From an uncultured Spirochaetaceae bacterium (GTDB lineage Bacteria; Spirochaetota; Spirochaetia; Sphaerochaetales; Sphaerochaetaceae), in NCBI GenBank assembly GCA_944392935.1, contig CALXYI010000051.1, positions 1 through 43,309 on the forward strand: a DNA stretch of 43,309 bases, given 5' to 3'. The notes under the pieces are model-generated. The model did no database searches. It was not told the origin of the DNA and saw nothing but the letters and a program-made list of their open reading frames with translations. The position numbers and the translations under genes are program-made. How positions within the stretch are numbered: the first letter of the stretch is position 1; each line of letters opens with the position of its first letter. Shown piece by piece: positions 9,161-17,131 of this stretch.

Positions 9161-9177
9161 TCAAAGTGCCACTTTGA
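9161..9177. promoter_or_regulatory. Perfect 8-1-8 palindrome upstream of the ATPase pseudogene
   Basis: TCAAAGTGCCACTTTGA is a perfect inverted repeat with 8 bp arms and a single central base, 41 bp before the ATPase start. An extended-10-like TGTTAGACT (9192-9200) lies just downstream, so the palindrome sits where an operator or -35 element would be. No T-run follows, which argues against a terminator. Confidence 0.5.
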
Positions 9178-9218
9178 TTTCATGGCTTCTCTGTTAGACT
9201 TCCTGTTGAGGAGCCTGA

Positions 9219-10377
9219 ATGAACAACTGCATTGAGAGAGTTGCGGAAATAGACAAGAGACTTGAGAAGAAATCGCTCTTCCTTTTCGGTCCAAGGCAGA
9301 CGGGAAGGTCCTCATATATCATGAACCAGCTTGCTGAGCCAAGACTTTCATGGACGCTTCTGGGTAATGAGCTGTACCGTAGCGTCCTTCCCTTCTTAGA
9401 AACACCCTCAGGGCAAAGGGAATCAATGATGATGCTGTCGTTCTCGATGAAATCCAGAGGCTGCCGGATCTTCTCAATGAAGTCCATATGCTATCGAGGA
9501 GACTGATATCCATTTCCTTCTTACAGGCTCAAATGCAAGGAAGCTGGAGAAGAAAGGTGTGAACCTCCTTGGCGGCAGAGCCGGGAGGCTCGATTTCCAT
9601 TCCCCCGTGTGGCCTGAGATAAAGGATTTCGAAGCACCCCTTGATAGGATATTCAGCTCTGATCTCCTTCCAGCAGCTTTCAGCGGTGATGATTACGAAA
9701 GCCTTCTCTCTGATTATGCAGGCCTCTACGTGAAGGAAGAGATCGAGGCAGAGCGTGAAGTGCGCAACCTTCCTCCATTCTGGGAATTCCTGAGAATAGC
9801 CGCTGTAGGAAGCGGAGAGATCACGAACTATGAGAATGTTGCACGCGATGTCGGAATCAGTGGTGTCAGTGTCCGTGAATGGTACCGTATCCTTGTGGAT
9901 ACACTGATTGGTTTCGAGGTTCCTCCCTACAGGAAGACGAAGATCAGGAAGCCTAACGCTTCAAGCAAGTTCTATCTATTCGATGCAGGGGTTACCAGAA
10001 AGCTTCAGGGGCTTTCTGCTATAGAGGAAGGTACGGCGGAATTCGGACGGTATTTCGAGAACTGCATCGCAATGGAGATACGCAGCTTTCTTGACTACTC
10101 CGGCCTGGATAGGGAAGGACTATCCTACTGGCATGCGCAGAGCGGGCAGGAAGTCGATTTCATCATCAAGGAAAAGGTCGCTGTCGATGTGAAAGCAACT
10201 AAGCGTGTATCACCAAGGGATCTGAAAGGCCTGAAGGCACTTATGGAAGAAGGCCTCATGGAAAAGTACATCCTGGTATGCCGAGAGGATTACCCACAGC
10301 TCCTTGATAACGGCATCCTGGTCCTCCCATACAATGACTTCCTGTCATCATTGAGGAAAGGAGGAATCGTGGAATGA
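9219..10377 (+). pseudogene. Frameshifted AAA (AAA_14/DUF4143) ATPase
   Basis: The protein can be read in three successive frames. Frame one starts at ATG 9219 (SD GAGGAG at 9208-9213) and gives the Walker A region FGPRQTGRSSYI. Frame two, from about 9390, gives INDDAVVLDEIQRLPDLLNEVH, a clear Walker B. Frame three, from about 9490, gives the sensor-like FLLTGSNARKLEKKG and runs to 10377 with the DUF4143 domain and the C-terminal nuclease-like fold (VDFIIKEK, VDVKATKR). Two single-base losses, near 9370-9392 and 9482-9487, explain the breaks. The invariant Walker A lysine is Arg (TGRSS), so even a repaired protein may be ATPase-poor. Such ATPases are common, patchily distributed accessory genes of unclear function. 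A sequencing error could explain one shift but less easily two. Confidence 0.8.
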
Positions 10378-10432
10378 CAATACGGGAGGCACATTCTGAT
10401 CCAGTACTATCGCAGAAATGCCAGGATATGCC

Positions 10433-10620
10433 TCACACGATTTCATCACGCCACGGATCTGATAGGAATTCCTCCGGGATGAAAGACCCGTCGACGAGCC
10501 TTCTGCTCTCTTCCTGCAGATGGTGATATGCTTCTCAGCAATCCACTCTCTGCAAATGCCCTGAGCCCCTGAAGTCCCTTGGAGCAGCTTTCCCTGCTGC
10601 TTTGGATTCTATGGCAGCCT
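10433..10620 (-). pseudogene. C-terminal remnant of a second DUF4143-family ATPase, inverted
   Basis: The minus strand gives short matches, in changing frames, to the end of the neighbouring ATPase. They are AAIESKAAGKAAPRDFRG, then LRAFAESGLL, EKHITICRKRAEG, and LVDGSFIPEEFLSD running to a TGA at 10433-10435. Compare the intact copy: VDVKATKRVSPRDLKG, LKALMEEGLM, EKYILVCRED. At least three frame changes within about 190 bp mean it cannot be translated as one protein. It faces the plus-strand pseudogene tail to tail. It differs too much in sequence to be a recent duplicate and is best seen as the fossil of a separate family member. Confidence 0.62.
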
Positions 10621-10828
10621 CATTGCCTAATTATTTCTTCATTTCAATCCTCCAGAAGGATTTAATCTTGAACGCCCCTCGGGTATCGTTTTGTCAAGCC
10701 GTTTGTTCGATGATTTGAAAGAAAATCGTCTATGCTTCTGCCGTACAGGGATGTCGGGGAAGATACCTCCTGCCTCAAGCTATTGACACCTGCATGCAAT
10801 AGACTAATCCTTATCTTGGAGGAAAAGC
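10621..10828 (+). promoter_or_regulatory. Intergenic region with lipoprotein promoter
   Basis: About 200 bp with no convincing coding sequence. A GATGATTT/AAAATCGTC stem lies near 10708-10730. TTGACA (10783-10788) with a 16 bp spacer to TAATCC (10805-10810) is the best promoter for the lipoprotein. A strong SD, GGAGGA (10818-10823), precedes its ATG. Confidence 0.45.
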
Positions 10829-11809
10829 ATGAGAGAGAGAGGAGCGCTTATCGCGTTGCTTATTGTCGGCATCATGTTCTCGGTAATCGCCTGCAATCCA
10901 TCGTCAGGGATTGCACGACCATCGGAAAAGGACTCTGAGACAATCAGCACTGTCCTGGTTGCCGCAAACAAGGCACTGCAGGGTACTTCTGACAAAGTCA
11001 TCCAGAGTGGCAATACCTACACTCTTTCTGGATATACCCCAGACCCAAATGATGAAACGCAAGTGATGCTGACTGGGGAAATCACAGTAGATGATAAAGG
11101 AAATATCATCAGTGTTGATTTCTCTGTAGTGCAGATCGGGGACGAAAAAAGCTCATTCGCAATGGAAACCAATGCTGATGGTTCCATTTCAATCAGTATA
11201 GACGGAGAGGATATCGGGACATACAGCAGCAGCGTAATTCCAAGAAGGAGCACCAAGACAGAACAGGACATCATAAGCCTTATCGGATGGAGCATTTCGG
11301 AAAGCGGCTCCAAAGTCAAGAAAATGCTCCGCACTGCCATAGAAAAAGCCTGGTATGAAGACGTCTTGTCTTTACGAAATTACGATGCCGGCAATGGTGT
11401 GACCATCTCAGGAACGATATCCAGTTCGGGAGTGGCTGATCTGAGTTCATACACCATTACGGACGAGGAAGGCACATTATCGGGACACATCAGGAATCTA
11501 AGCATCAATGATGATAAGGATGGCAAAACATCTGGCATAATACGCTATGATAATTACACACCGACTCCAAATGGATCAATGGCAAATGAAGAACCTGCAA
11601 CAATCGTAAGCGGTACGAATACCATCGATAATGAGTCAAATACAGAATCCATGAGATTCGATGGAACAGCGAGGATAGGAAACGACAGCTATCATCTGAT
11701 ATATGCAACAAATGGTTTCACCGGAGAGATAATACTCAATGGCCAAAGCCTTCTGCCAATGGGATTTGAATCATCGCCCTCCGGTGAGGTAGTACCAGGA
11801 ATTGTATGA
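10829..11809 (+). CDS. Lipoprotein of unknown function
   Basis: A 326-residue protein with a type II signal peptide: a positively charged start, a hydrophobic core, and lipobox SVIAC with the lipidated Cys near residue 22. The mature part is rich in Ser, Thr, Asn, Asp and Gly, with alternating polar segments such as TYTLSGYT and TISGTISSSG, suggesting beta-strand repeats. I recognise no domain. Base composition is lower in GC and codon use (AAT, ACA, GAT) differs from flanking genes, which fits recent acquisition together with the adjacent ATPase relics. A strong SD and a nearby TTGACA promoter precede it, and a strong bidirectional terminator follows immediately. The Cys-anchored product would sit on a membrane facing the periplasm or cell surface. 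Confidence 0.75.
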   Translation: MRERGALIALLIVGIMFSVIACNPSSGIARPSEKDSETISTVLVAANKALQGTSDKVIQSGNTYTLSGYTPDPNDETQVMLTGEITVDDKGNIISVDFSVVQIGDEKSSFAMETNADGSISISIDGEDIGTYSSSVIPRRSTKTEQDIISLIGWSISESGSKVKKMLRTAIEKAWYEDVLSLRNYDAGNGVTISGTISSSGVADLSSYTITDEEGTLSGHIRNLSINDDKDGKTSGIIRYDNYTPTPNGSMANEEPATIVSGTNTIDNESNTESMRFDGTARIGNDSYHLIYATNGFTGEIILNGQSLLPMGFESSPSGEVVPGIV

Positions 11810-11833
11810 AAAGCGGGGATAACCCCCGCTTTT
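11809..11833. terminator. Bidirectional intrinsic terminator between lipoprotein gene and trpS
   Basis: AAAAGCGGGG (11809-11818) pairs perfectly with CCCCGCTTTT (11824-11833) around a 5-nt loop. The A/T ends supply a U-run on either strand, so it can serve both convergent genes. Confidence 0.88.
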
Positions 11834-11834
11834 A

Positions 11835-12821
11835 TCATGAGAGGACGATGTGCATCCTCTCCTTTATCCTGGCTATGTTCTCGTTGCCGATCGCATTGGC
11901 CTTGGCAGTGCCTGAGTGGATGATATCCCTCACCTCGTCACGGTGCTCCTCGTAGTAGTGGCGGCGCTCACGGATCGGAGAGAGGATCTCGTTCATCTTC
12001 TTCATCAGCATCTTCTTGCAGGCAACGCATCCCATACCGGCATTCCTGCACATCGAGCAGACATTACCTGCCTCCTCGGGATTGAATGCCTTGTGGTATG
12101 TGTAGACAGTGCAGACATCAGGATTGCCCGGTATCTTCACGGATATCCTGTTCGTATCGGTCACCGCATTGCGTATCTTCTCGTTGAGCACTTCCTCGCT
12201 GTCCGAGAGATAGACTGCATTACCCAGGCTCTTCCCCATCTTGGCGTTGCCGTCAAGCCCTGGAAGGCGGGAGACCGAGGAGAGCTTGTACTCAGGCTCG
12301 GTGATCGATGTTCCGTAGAGATCGTTGAACTTGCGGACGATCTTGCGTGCAAGCTCTATATGGGGGATCTGATCCTCTCCTACCGGCACGAGATCCGCAT
12401 TGCAGAATGTTATGTCGGCTGTCTGCGATACAGGATAGCCCAGGAATCCGTATGTGAGCTCCTTATATCCGTAGTTCTTCGCCTCTGTCTTGATCGTGGG
12501 ATTATGCCCTAGCTGGTTGACCGTGACGAGCATCGAGTAGAAGATCGTCAGCTCCGCAATCGATGGGATCATCGACTGCTGCACGAATGTGACCTTCTCC
12601 GGGTCAAGCCCCACGGCAAGGTTGTCCATCGCGACATCGTAGATAGATCCGTTTATGAGCTCGGGATTGCTGAAATGCGTGGTAAGCGCCTGCACATCAG
12701 CAAGGAGTATGAACTCCTCATAGTCATCCTGCAGCTGCACACGGGAGAGCAGCGATCCTGCATAATGGCCGAGATGCAGCCTTCCCGTGGTCCTGTCACC
12801 TGTAAGTATCCTCTTCTTCAT
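11835..12821 (-). CDS. trpS: Tryptophanyl-tRNA synthetase, probable [4Fe-4S] type
   Basis: A 328-residue class I aminoacyl-tRNA synthetase that charges tRNA-Trp. The HIGH motif is HLGH at 16-19 and the KMSKS motif is KMGKS at 194-198. The C-terminal anticodon-binding part has cysteines C237, C258, C265 and C268 in a C-x20-C-x6-C-x2-C pattern, plus C255. This closely resembles the C-x22-C-x6-C-x2-C motif that binds a [4Fe-4S] cluster near the anticodon site in Thermotoga TrpRS. It is the last gene of a minus-strand run ileS-lipoprotein-fmdB-trpS with gaps of 0-3 bp, and it ends at a shared terminator. The identification is firm; the cluster is inferred from the cysteine spacing. Confidence 0.95.
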   Translation of the reverse strand: MKKRILTGDRTTGRLHLGHYAGSLLSRVQLQDDYEEFILLADVQALTTHFSNPELINGSIYDVAMDNLAVGLDPEKVTFVQQSMIPSIAELTIFYSMLVTVNQLGHNPTIKTEAKNYGYKELTYGFLGYPVSQTADITFCNADLVPVGEDQIPHIELARKIVRKFNDLYGTSITEPEYKLSSVSRLPGLDGNAKMGKSLGNAVYLSDSEEVLNEKIRNAVTDTNRISVKIPGNPDVCTVYTYHKAFNPEEAGNVCSMCRNAGMGCVACKKMLMKKMNEILSPIRERRHYYEEHRDEVRDIIHSGTAKANAIGNENIARIKERMHIVLS

Positions 12822-12824
12822 TCC

Positions 12825-13043
12825 TCAGTCCTTGTGGGCATGGCTGCACGATCCGCAGCACTTATTGTGGTCCGTGCAGTAATAGCCTGAACCATGATAG
12901 ACCACTGCAGGTGCCTCTGAGAACACCCTTGCAGCCTCTCCGCTGCATCTGGGGCAGACATCATGGTCGGCATCCTCTGAAAAACCCTTTATGACCTCAT
13001 AGTCATTTCCGCACTTTGTGCATTTATATTCATATAGCGGCAT
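12825..13043 (-). CDS. FmdB-family zinc-ribbon protein
   Basis: A 72-residue protein beginning MPLYEYKCTKCG, the hallmark of the FmdB putative regulatory family. The first CxxC is at 8-11 and the second, CPRC, at 30-33; together they would form one zinc ribbon. The tail carries an extra Cys/His-rich stretch (CTDHNKCCGSCSHAH) that could bind a further metal. It has a GAGGAG SD and lies 3 bp before trpS and 3 bp after the lipoprotein gene, so it belongs to the ileS-trpS transcript. The molecular role of the family is not settled. Confidence 0.85.
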   Translation of the reverse strand: MPLYEYKCTKCGNDYEVIKGFSEDADHDVCPRCSGEAARVFSEAPAVVYHGSGYYCTDHNKCCGSCSHAHKD

Positions 13044-13046
13044 TTA

Positions 13047-13901
13047 TCACTCCTCGGAGAGCAGAGCCCTCACCTTGTCATTGCTTATCATATAGCCATC
13101 GATATGGACGGCAGCTCCTTCATAAGTGAAGATACCTGAAAGCGCCTTCACGTCAAGATGCCCGCCTGTGCGCCTTATCTCCTGCACGAGGAGATTGCGG
13201 AGGAATATCTGCATCGTGCGCGCGCTGTCCTCGCTGTCCATCGCGATATCCCCGGAGAGGATGATACCGCCATCCTCCCCCGCATCGGCAAGGAGAACGG
13301 CACGCTCTATCTTCTCCACAGTCTCGTACGGAAGATCGAAGCCCAGGGGGAAGAGCGTCTCAGGATCATCGATCCAGATACCGATCAGAGCGCTTTCCAT
13401 CGCATCGGAGGCAGAGGCTGGGATATGCTCCCGGGAATCGACGAAGATGCTTTCATACGCCTTTCCGTATGACGATGAGGAGAACAGGACAATGCCATCC
13501 TCCGGTATCCCGATCTCCCCAGAGCCATCGGTCGCCCTGTAGTACTCCCCTGTGCGCGAATGGACATAATCAGGAAGCCATCTGAGAAGCGTTCCGACTT
13601 CGGTTGCGGAGAGGCGGCCGAAAGCAATCCCCTCCACATCCCATTCCGCAGCAGGAAGAGGATACCCATCCCCATTCGGAGACAGGGCTATCGCAATGCG
13701 GTCAGTGCGCTCCAGCACTTCTTCGTATCCCTCAGGAAGAAGCCCTTTGAGCGAGCTCTCCCTCAGGCGCCGGATATCCGCAGTGATAACGGCATCCCCC
13801 GCACTTCCCATCTTCCGCACAAGATCCGTCCTCCCTGCTCCTGTATAGATGCAGGACACAAGGAGGATGAGGATGGAAAGCAGCGGAATGAAACGCTTCA
13901 T
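13047..13901 (-). CDS. Lipoprotein of unknown function between ileS and fmdB
   Basis: A 284-residue protein with signal peptide and lipobox LLVSC (Cys17), so probably lipid-anchored in the cell envelope. The mature part has alternating hydrophobic strands (DAVITADI, RIAIALSP) and ends in a VHIDGYMISNDKV segment. I recognise no domain. Its start overlaps the ileS stop by one base (TGATG), placing it firmly in a translation operon. Another small lipoprotein (37990-38535) is embedded in the obgE operon in the same way, and both have an early VVIT/AVIT segment followed by an Arg and Leu-rich stretch. Relationship between the two is possible but not demonstrated. Confidence 0.7.
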   Translation of the reverse strand: MKRFIPLLSILILLVSCIYTGAGRTDLVRKMGSAGDAVITADIRRLRESSLKGLLPEGYEEVLERTDRIAIALSPNGDGYPLPAAEWDVEGIAFGRLSATEVGTLLRWLPDYVHSRTGEYYRATDGSGEIGIPEDGIVLFSSSSYGKAYESIFVDSREHIPASASDAMESALIGIWIDDPETLFPLGFDLPYETVEKIERAVLLADAGEDGGIILSGDIAMDSEDSARTMQIFLRNLLVQEIRRTGGHLDVKALSGIFTYEGAAVHIDGYMISNDKVRALLSEE

Positions 13902-16900
13902 CAGACTCTCTCGACCTTCACGCAGACACTCTCATCGCCGATTTCGGTGGCATTGCCATCATTGCCGGCAACGGTGAGCGAATCGGAGAGAGTCTCCTGC
14001 ATTATGTAGCTTCCGAACTCGCGGACTGCCTTCTCGATCATGCTGCCTCCTGAGACGGTGAGCCGGATATGATCGGCAACCTCGAAGTCCTTCTCCTTCC
14101 TCTCCGTCTGCACGAAGCGGACGAGATCCCTTGCGATGCCTTCCAGCAGGAGGCTTTCGGTGATTTCCGTATCATAGCCGACTGTGAGGGCACCTTCATT
14201 GAGCACCTTGACATGCTCCTTCTCTGTCCTCTGCACCACGAGATCGCCTTCGGTGAGATCGATCTCGCCAGCTGAATAGACGACATGAAGCGGCCTGCCA
14301 TCGAGTATGGCTGCGATATCGGAGGAGGAAAGCCCCTGGATAGTGGCTGCGACTTCCTTCATGCTCTTGCCGAGCTTCGAGCCAAGCACCTTGAAGTTGG
14401 CCTTCGCGGAGTATGTCACGAGGGAGGACTCATCGCTGCTGATGGCAACCTTCTTGACATTGAGTTCCTCGCTGATGATCGACTCATTCGCCTCAAGTAT
14501 CTTCCTGTCGGCTTCATCCCTGTCCACGATGAAGTACTCTGAGAGCGGCTGCCTGATCTTGATATTCGACGTTGAGCGGAGGGCGCGTCCCATGGCAATG
14601 GCCTTCATCGTGAGGCTCATCTCCTTCTCCAGCGCCTCATCCCTCTCATCGGCAGAGTATACGGGATAATCGCAGAGATGGACCGACTCCGGCATGCCGG
14701 GAGTGCGGAGATTGAGATATATCTCATCTGTGATGAACGGAACGAATGGAGCTGCGGTCTTCACGAATGTGAGGAGCACCCTGTAGAGGGTATCATACGC
14801 CTCCTTCTTGTCCCCGTCGTTCTCCGACTTCCAGAACCTGCGCCTTGAGCGCCTTATGTACCAGTTGTTCAGGTCATCGATGAATGCTGTGAGCGAAGAG
14901 CATGCCGTCTGCACATCATAGTCATCGAGCGCTGCCGTCACATCCATGACAAGCCTGTTGAGATTGGAGATGATCCATCTGTCAAGCGGATTCCTGAGCT
15001 CCGCATATGGAGTCGAGGAAGGCTCATAGCCATCGATGTTCGCATATGTCACGAAGAACGAATATGCATTCCACAGCGGGATATTCAGGCTCTTCAGCAC
15101 ATCCTTTACGACCTCATCGGAGAACTTCAGGTCCTCTGCCCTCACAAGAGGCGAATCGATGAGGGCGAAGCGGAGGGCATCCGCGCCGTACTTGTTGATG
15201 ACTTCCATCGGATCGGTGTAGTTGCGCTCGCTCTTGGACATCTTGCGTCCATCTGCGGCAAGGACGATGCCTGATACGATGCAGTTGTAGAATGCGGGCT
15301 TGCCGAAGAGGGCTGCTGCGAGGATCGTCAGTGAATAGAACCATCCACGTGTCTGGTCCAGCCCCTCGTTGATGAAGTCAGCAGGGAAGATCGATTCGAA
15401 CCTCTCCTTGTTCTCAAACGGATAATGCTCCTGCGCATAAGGCATCGAGCCGGACTCGAACCAGCAGTCAAGGACATCGGGAATGCGGTGCATCATGCCC
15501 TTGCCATCAGGGGATGGCCATGTGAGCTCATCGACATACTGCTTGTGCAGGTCCTCGACAGCGTGTCCGCACTTCCTCTCGAGCTCCTCCACGGATCCTA
15601 TGACCTCGACATAGTCGGAACCATCGCACTTCCAGACCGGAATAGGATTGCCCCAGAACCTGTTGCGGCTTATGGCCCAGTCACGCGCGCCCTCGAGCCA
15701 CTTGCCGAAGCGTCCGTACTTTATATGGTCAGGCACCCACTTGATCTGGTCGTTGCACTCAAGCATCGTCTTCTTGATCTTCTGGATATCGACGAACCAG
15801 CAGCTCATCGCGCGGTAGATCAGAGGGGAATGCGTGCGGTAGCAGAAAGGATATGCATGGAGGTAGTTCTCCTTCTTGACGAGGCTTCCATGCTCCTTGA
15901 GCCATGCGATGATGTCCTTATCGGTATCCTTCACGAAGCGGCCCTGGAAATCAGGGACTTCCTCAGTGAAGCGGCACTCTGCATCTATCGGGCAGACAAC
16001 AGGGATGCCCGTGCCCTTGAGGACATTGTAGTCATCCTCTCCGAAGCCTGGAGCCGTATGGACGATGCCGCAGCCATCCTCGACTGTGACGTAATCACCG
16101 CAGACGACGATGAATGCTCCCTGCTTCTTAAGGTCGGCGAAGTACGGGAAGAGCGGCTCATATCGCCTGCCCTTCAGCTCAGAGCCCTTCATGCGGGCAA
16201 CGATGCTGCAGCCCTTTCCGTCCTTGTAGTACTTGCCGATAAGGTGCTCGGCAAGGTAGTAGCAGTCGCCAGTATCATCATCACGCACCTTCACGTAGTC
16301 GATATCAGGACCTACTGCAAGCGCGAGGTTGGACGGAAGTGTCCATGGAGTCGTCGTCCATGCAAGGAAGTATGCATTCTCCTCCCCTTCTGCCTTGAAG
16401 CGCACGGTGACTGCGGGATCAGTCACATCCTTGTATCCTCCGAGGCTGACCTCCATATTCGAAAGAGGCGATGCGAGCTGCGGGGAATACGGGAGGATGT
16501 TGTAGCCCTCGTAGATAAGCCCCTTGTCGTAGAGGGTCTTGAAAACCCACCATACGGACTCCATGTAGTCCTTGTCCATCGTACGGTAGCCATGGTCGAA
16601 ATCGACCCAGCGGCCCATGCGCGTTATGGTGTGCTTCCATTCATTCGTGTATCGGAGGACTATGGAGCGGCATGCATCATTGAAGGCGGCGACTCCGTAG
16701 TTCATGACATTGAAATAGCCCTTGATGCCAAGGGTCTTCTCGACCTCGGCCTCAACAGGAAGCCCGTGGCAGTCCCATCCGAAGCGCCTGATGACCCGCT
16801 TGCCCTTCATCGCCTGATAGCGCGGTATCGCATCCTTGATCGTCCCCGGAACGAAATGCCCGAAATGAGGCAGTCCAGTCGCGAACGGAGGACCATCATA

Positions 16901-17032
16901 GAATACATATTCATTATCTGCAGGGCGCTGCTCTATAGACTTGTTGCAGATATCCTTCTCTTCCCAGAACTTCAGGATATCTTCTTCCATCCTAGGGAAA
17001 TCCACTTTATTGCTGACCGGTCTGAACATCAT
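13901..17032 (-). CDS. ileS: Isoleucyl-tRNA synthetase, eukaryote-like (IleRS2) form
   Basis: A 1043-residue class I synthetase that charges tRNA-Ile and edits Val-tRNA-Ile. The HIGH motif is HFGH at 56-59 within PPFATGLPHFGHFVPG, and KMSKS occurs as DGRKMSKSERN around residue 600. The insert between them is the CP1 editing domain (TAWTTTPWTLPSNLALAVGP). The length and the absence of the C-terminal zinc finger of the E. coli type place it with the eukaryote-like enzymes found in spirochaetes and in mupirocin-tolerant bacteria. The SD AAGGAG is 3 nt before ATG 17032 and 6 nt before the second ATG at 17029, so either may be used. It diverges from cca. Confidence 0.95.
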   Translation of the reverse strand: MMFRPVSNKVDFPRMEEDILKFWEEKDICNKSIEQRPADNEYVFYDGPPFATGLPHFGHFVPGTIKDAIPRYQAMKGKRVIRRFGWDCHGLPVEAEVEKTLGIKGYFNVMNYGVAAFNDACRSIVLRYTNEWKHTITRMGRWVDFDHGYRTMDKDYMESVWWVFKTLYDKGLIYEGYNILPYSPQLASPLSNMEVSLGGYKDVTDPAVTVRFKAEGEENAYFLAWTTTPWTLPSNLALAVGPDIDYVKVRDDDTGDCYYLAEHLIGKYYKDGKGCSIVARMKGSELKGRRYEPLFPYFADLKKQGAFIVVCGDYVTVEDGCGIVHTAPGFGEDDYNVLKGTGIPVVCPIDAECRFTEEVPDFQGRFVKDTDKDIIAWLKEHGSLVKKENYLHAYPFCYRTHSPLIYRAMSCWFVDIQKIKKTMLECNDQIKWVPDHIKYGRFGKWLEGARDWAISRNRFWGNPIPVWKCDGSDYVEVIGSVEELERKCGHAVEDLHKQYVDELTWPSPDGKGMMHRIPDVLDCWFESGSMPYAQEHYPFENKERFESIFPADFINEGLDQTRGWFYSLTILAAALFGKPAFYNCIVSGIVLAADGRKMSKSERNYTDPMEVINKYGADALRFALIDSPLVRAEDLKFSDEVVKDVLKSLNIPLWNAYSFFVTYANIDGYEPSSTPYAELRNPLDRWIISNLNRLVMDVTAALDDYDVQTACSSLTAFIDDLNNWYIRRSRRRFWKSENDGDKKEAYDTLYRVLLTFVKTAAPFVPFITDEIYLNLRTPGMPESVHLCDYPVYSADERDEALEKEMSLTMKAIAMGRALRSTSNIKIRQPLSEYFIVDRDEADRKILEANESIISEELNVKKVAISSDESSLVTYSAKANFKVLGSKLGKSMKEVAATIQGLSSSDIAAILDGRPLHVVYSAGEIDLTEGDLVVQRTEKEHVKVLNEGALTVGYDTEITESLLLEGIARDLVRFVQTERKEKDFEVADHIRLTVSGGSMIEKAVREFGSYIMQETLSDSLTVAGNDGNATEIGDESVCVKVERV

Positions 17033-17049
17033 AGACTCCTTACCGGACT

Positions 17050-17079
17050 AATATACAGAAAAGGGCATGCTCCATTCAA
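17050..17079 (-). promoter_or_regulatory. ileS promoter
   Basis: On the minus strand TTGAAT (17074-17079), an 18 bp spacer and TATATT (17050-17055) precede the AAGGAG SD and ileS ATG. I see no T-box or other long leader structure. Confidence 0.5.
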
Positions 17080-17119
17080 GATGAGGCTGGCCGTGCTTTC
17101 TGAATGCACCTCTTTCTGC

Positions 17120-17125
17120 TATCCT
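17120..17125 (+). promoter_or_regulatory. cca promoter -10 box, leaderless type
   Basis: TATCCT ends exactly 6 nt before the cca ATG (17132) and no SD is present. The -35 is weak (TTTCTG at 17098-17103, spacer 16). Confidence 0.4.
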
Positions 17126-17131
17126 TGATGT

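Noticed and set aside
15425..17128. A plus-strand open frame of 567 codons opposite ileS
   Set aside because: It is the antisense shadow of a highly biased coding gene. Its product is rich in Leu, Ala and His without any domain, and ileS is certain.
17033..17131. T-box or other riboswitch ahead of the synthetase genes
   Set aside because: The gaps before ileS, gltX and trpS are short (under 100 bp) and lack any specifier-loop or T-box sequence.
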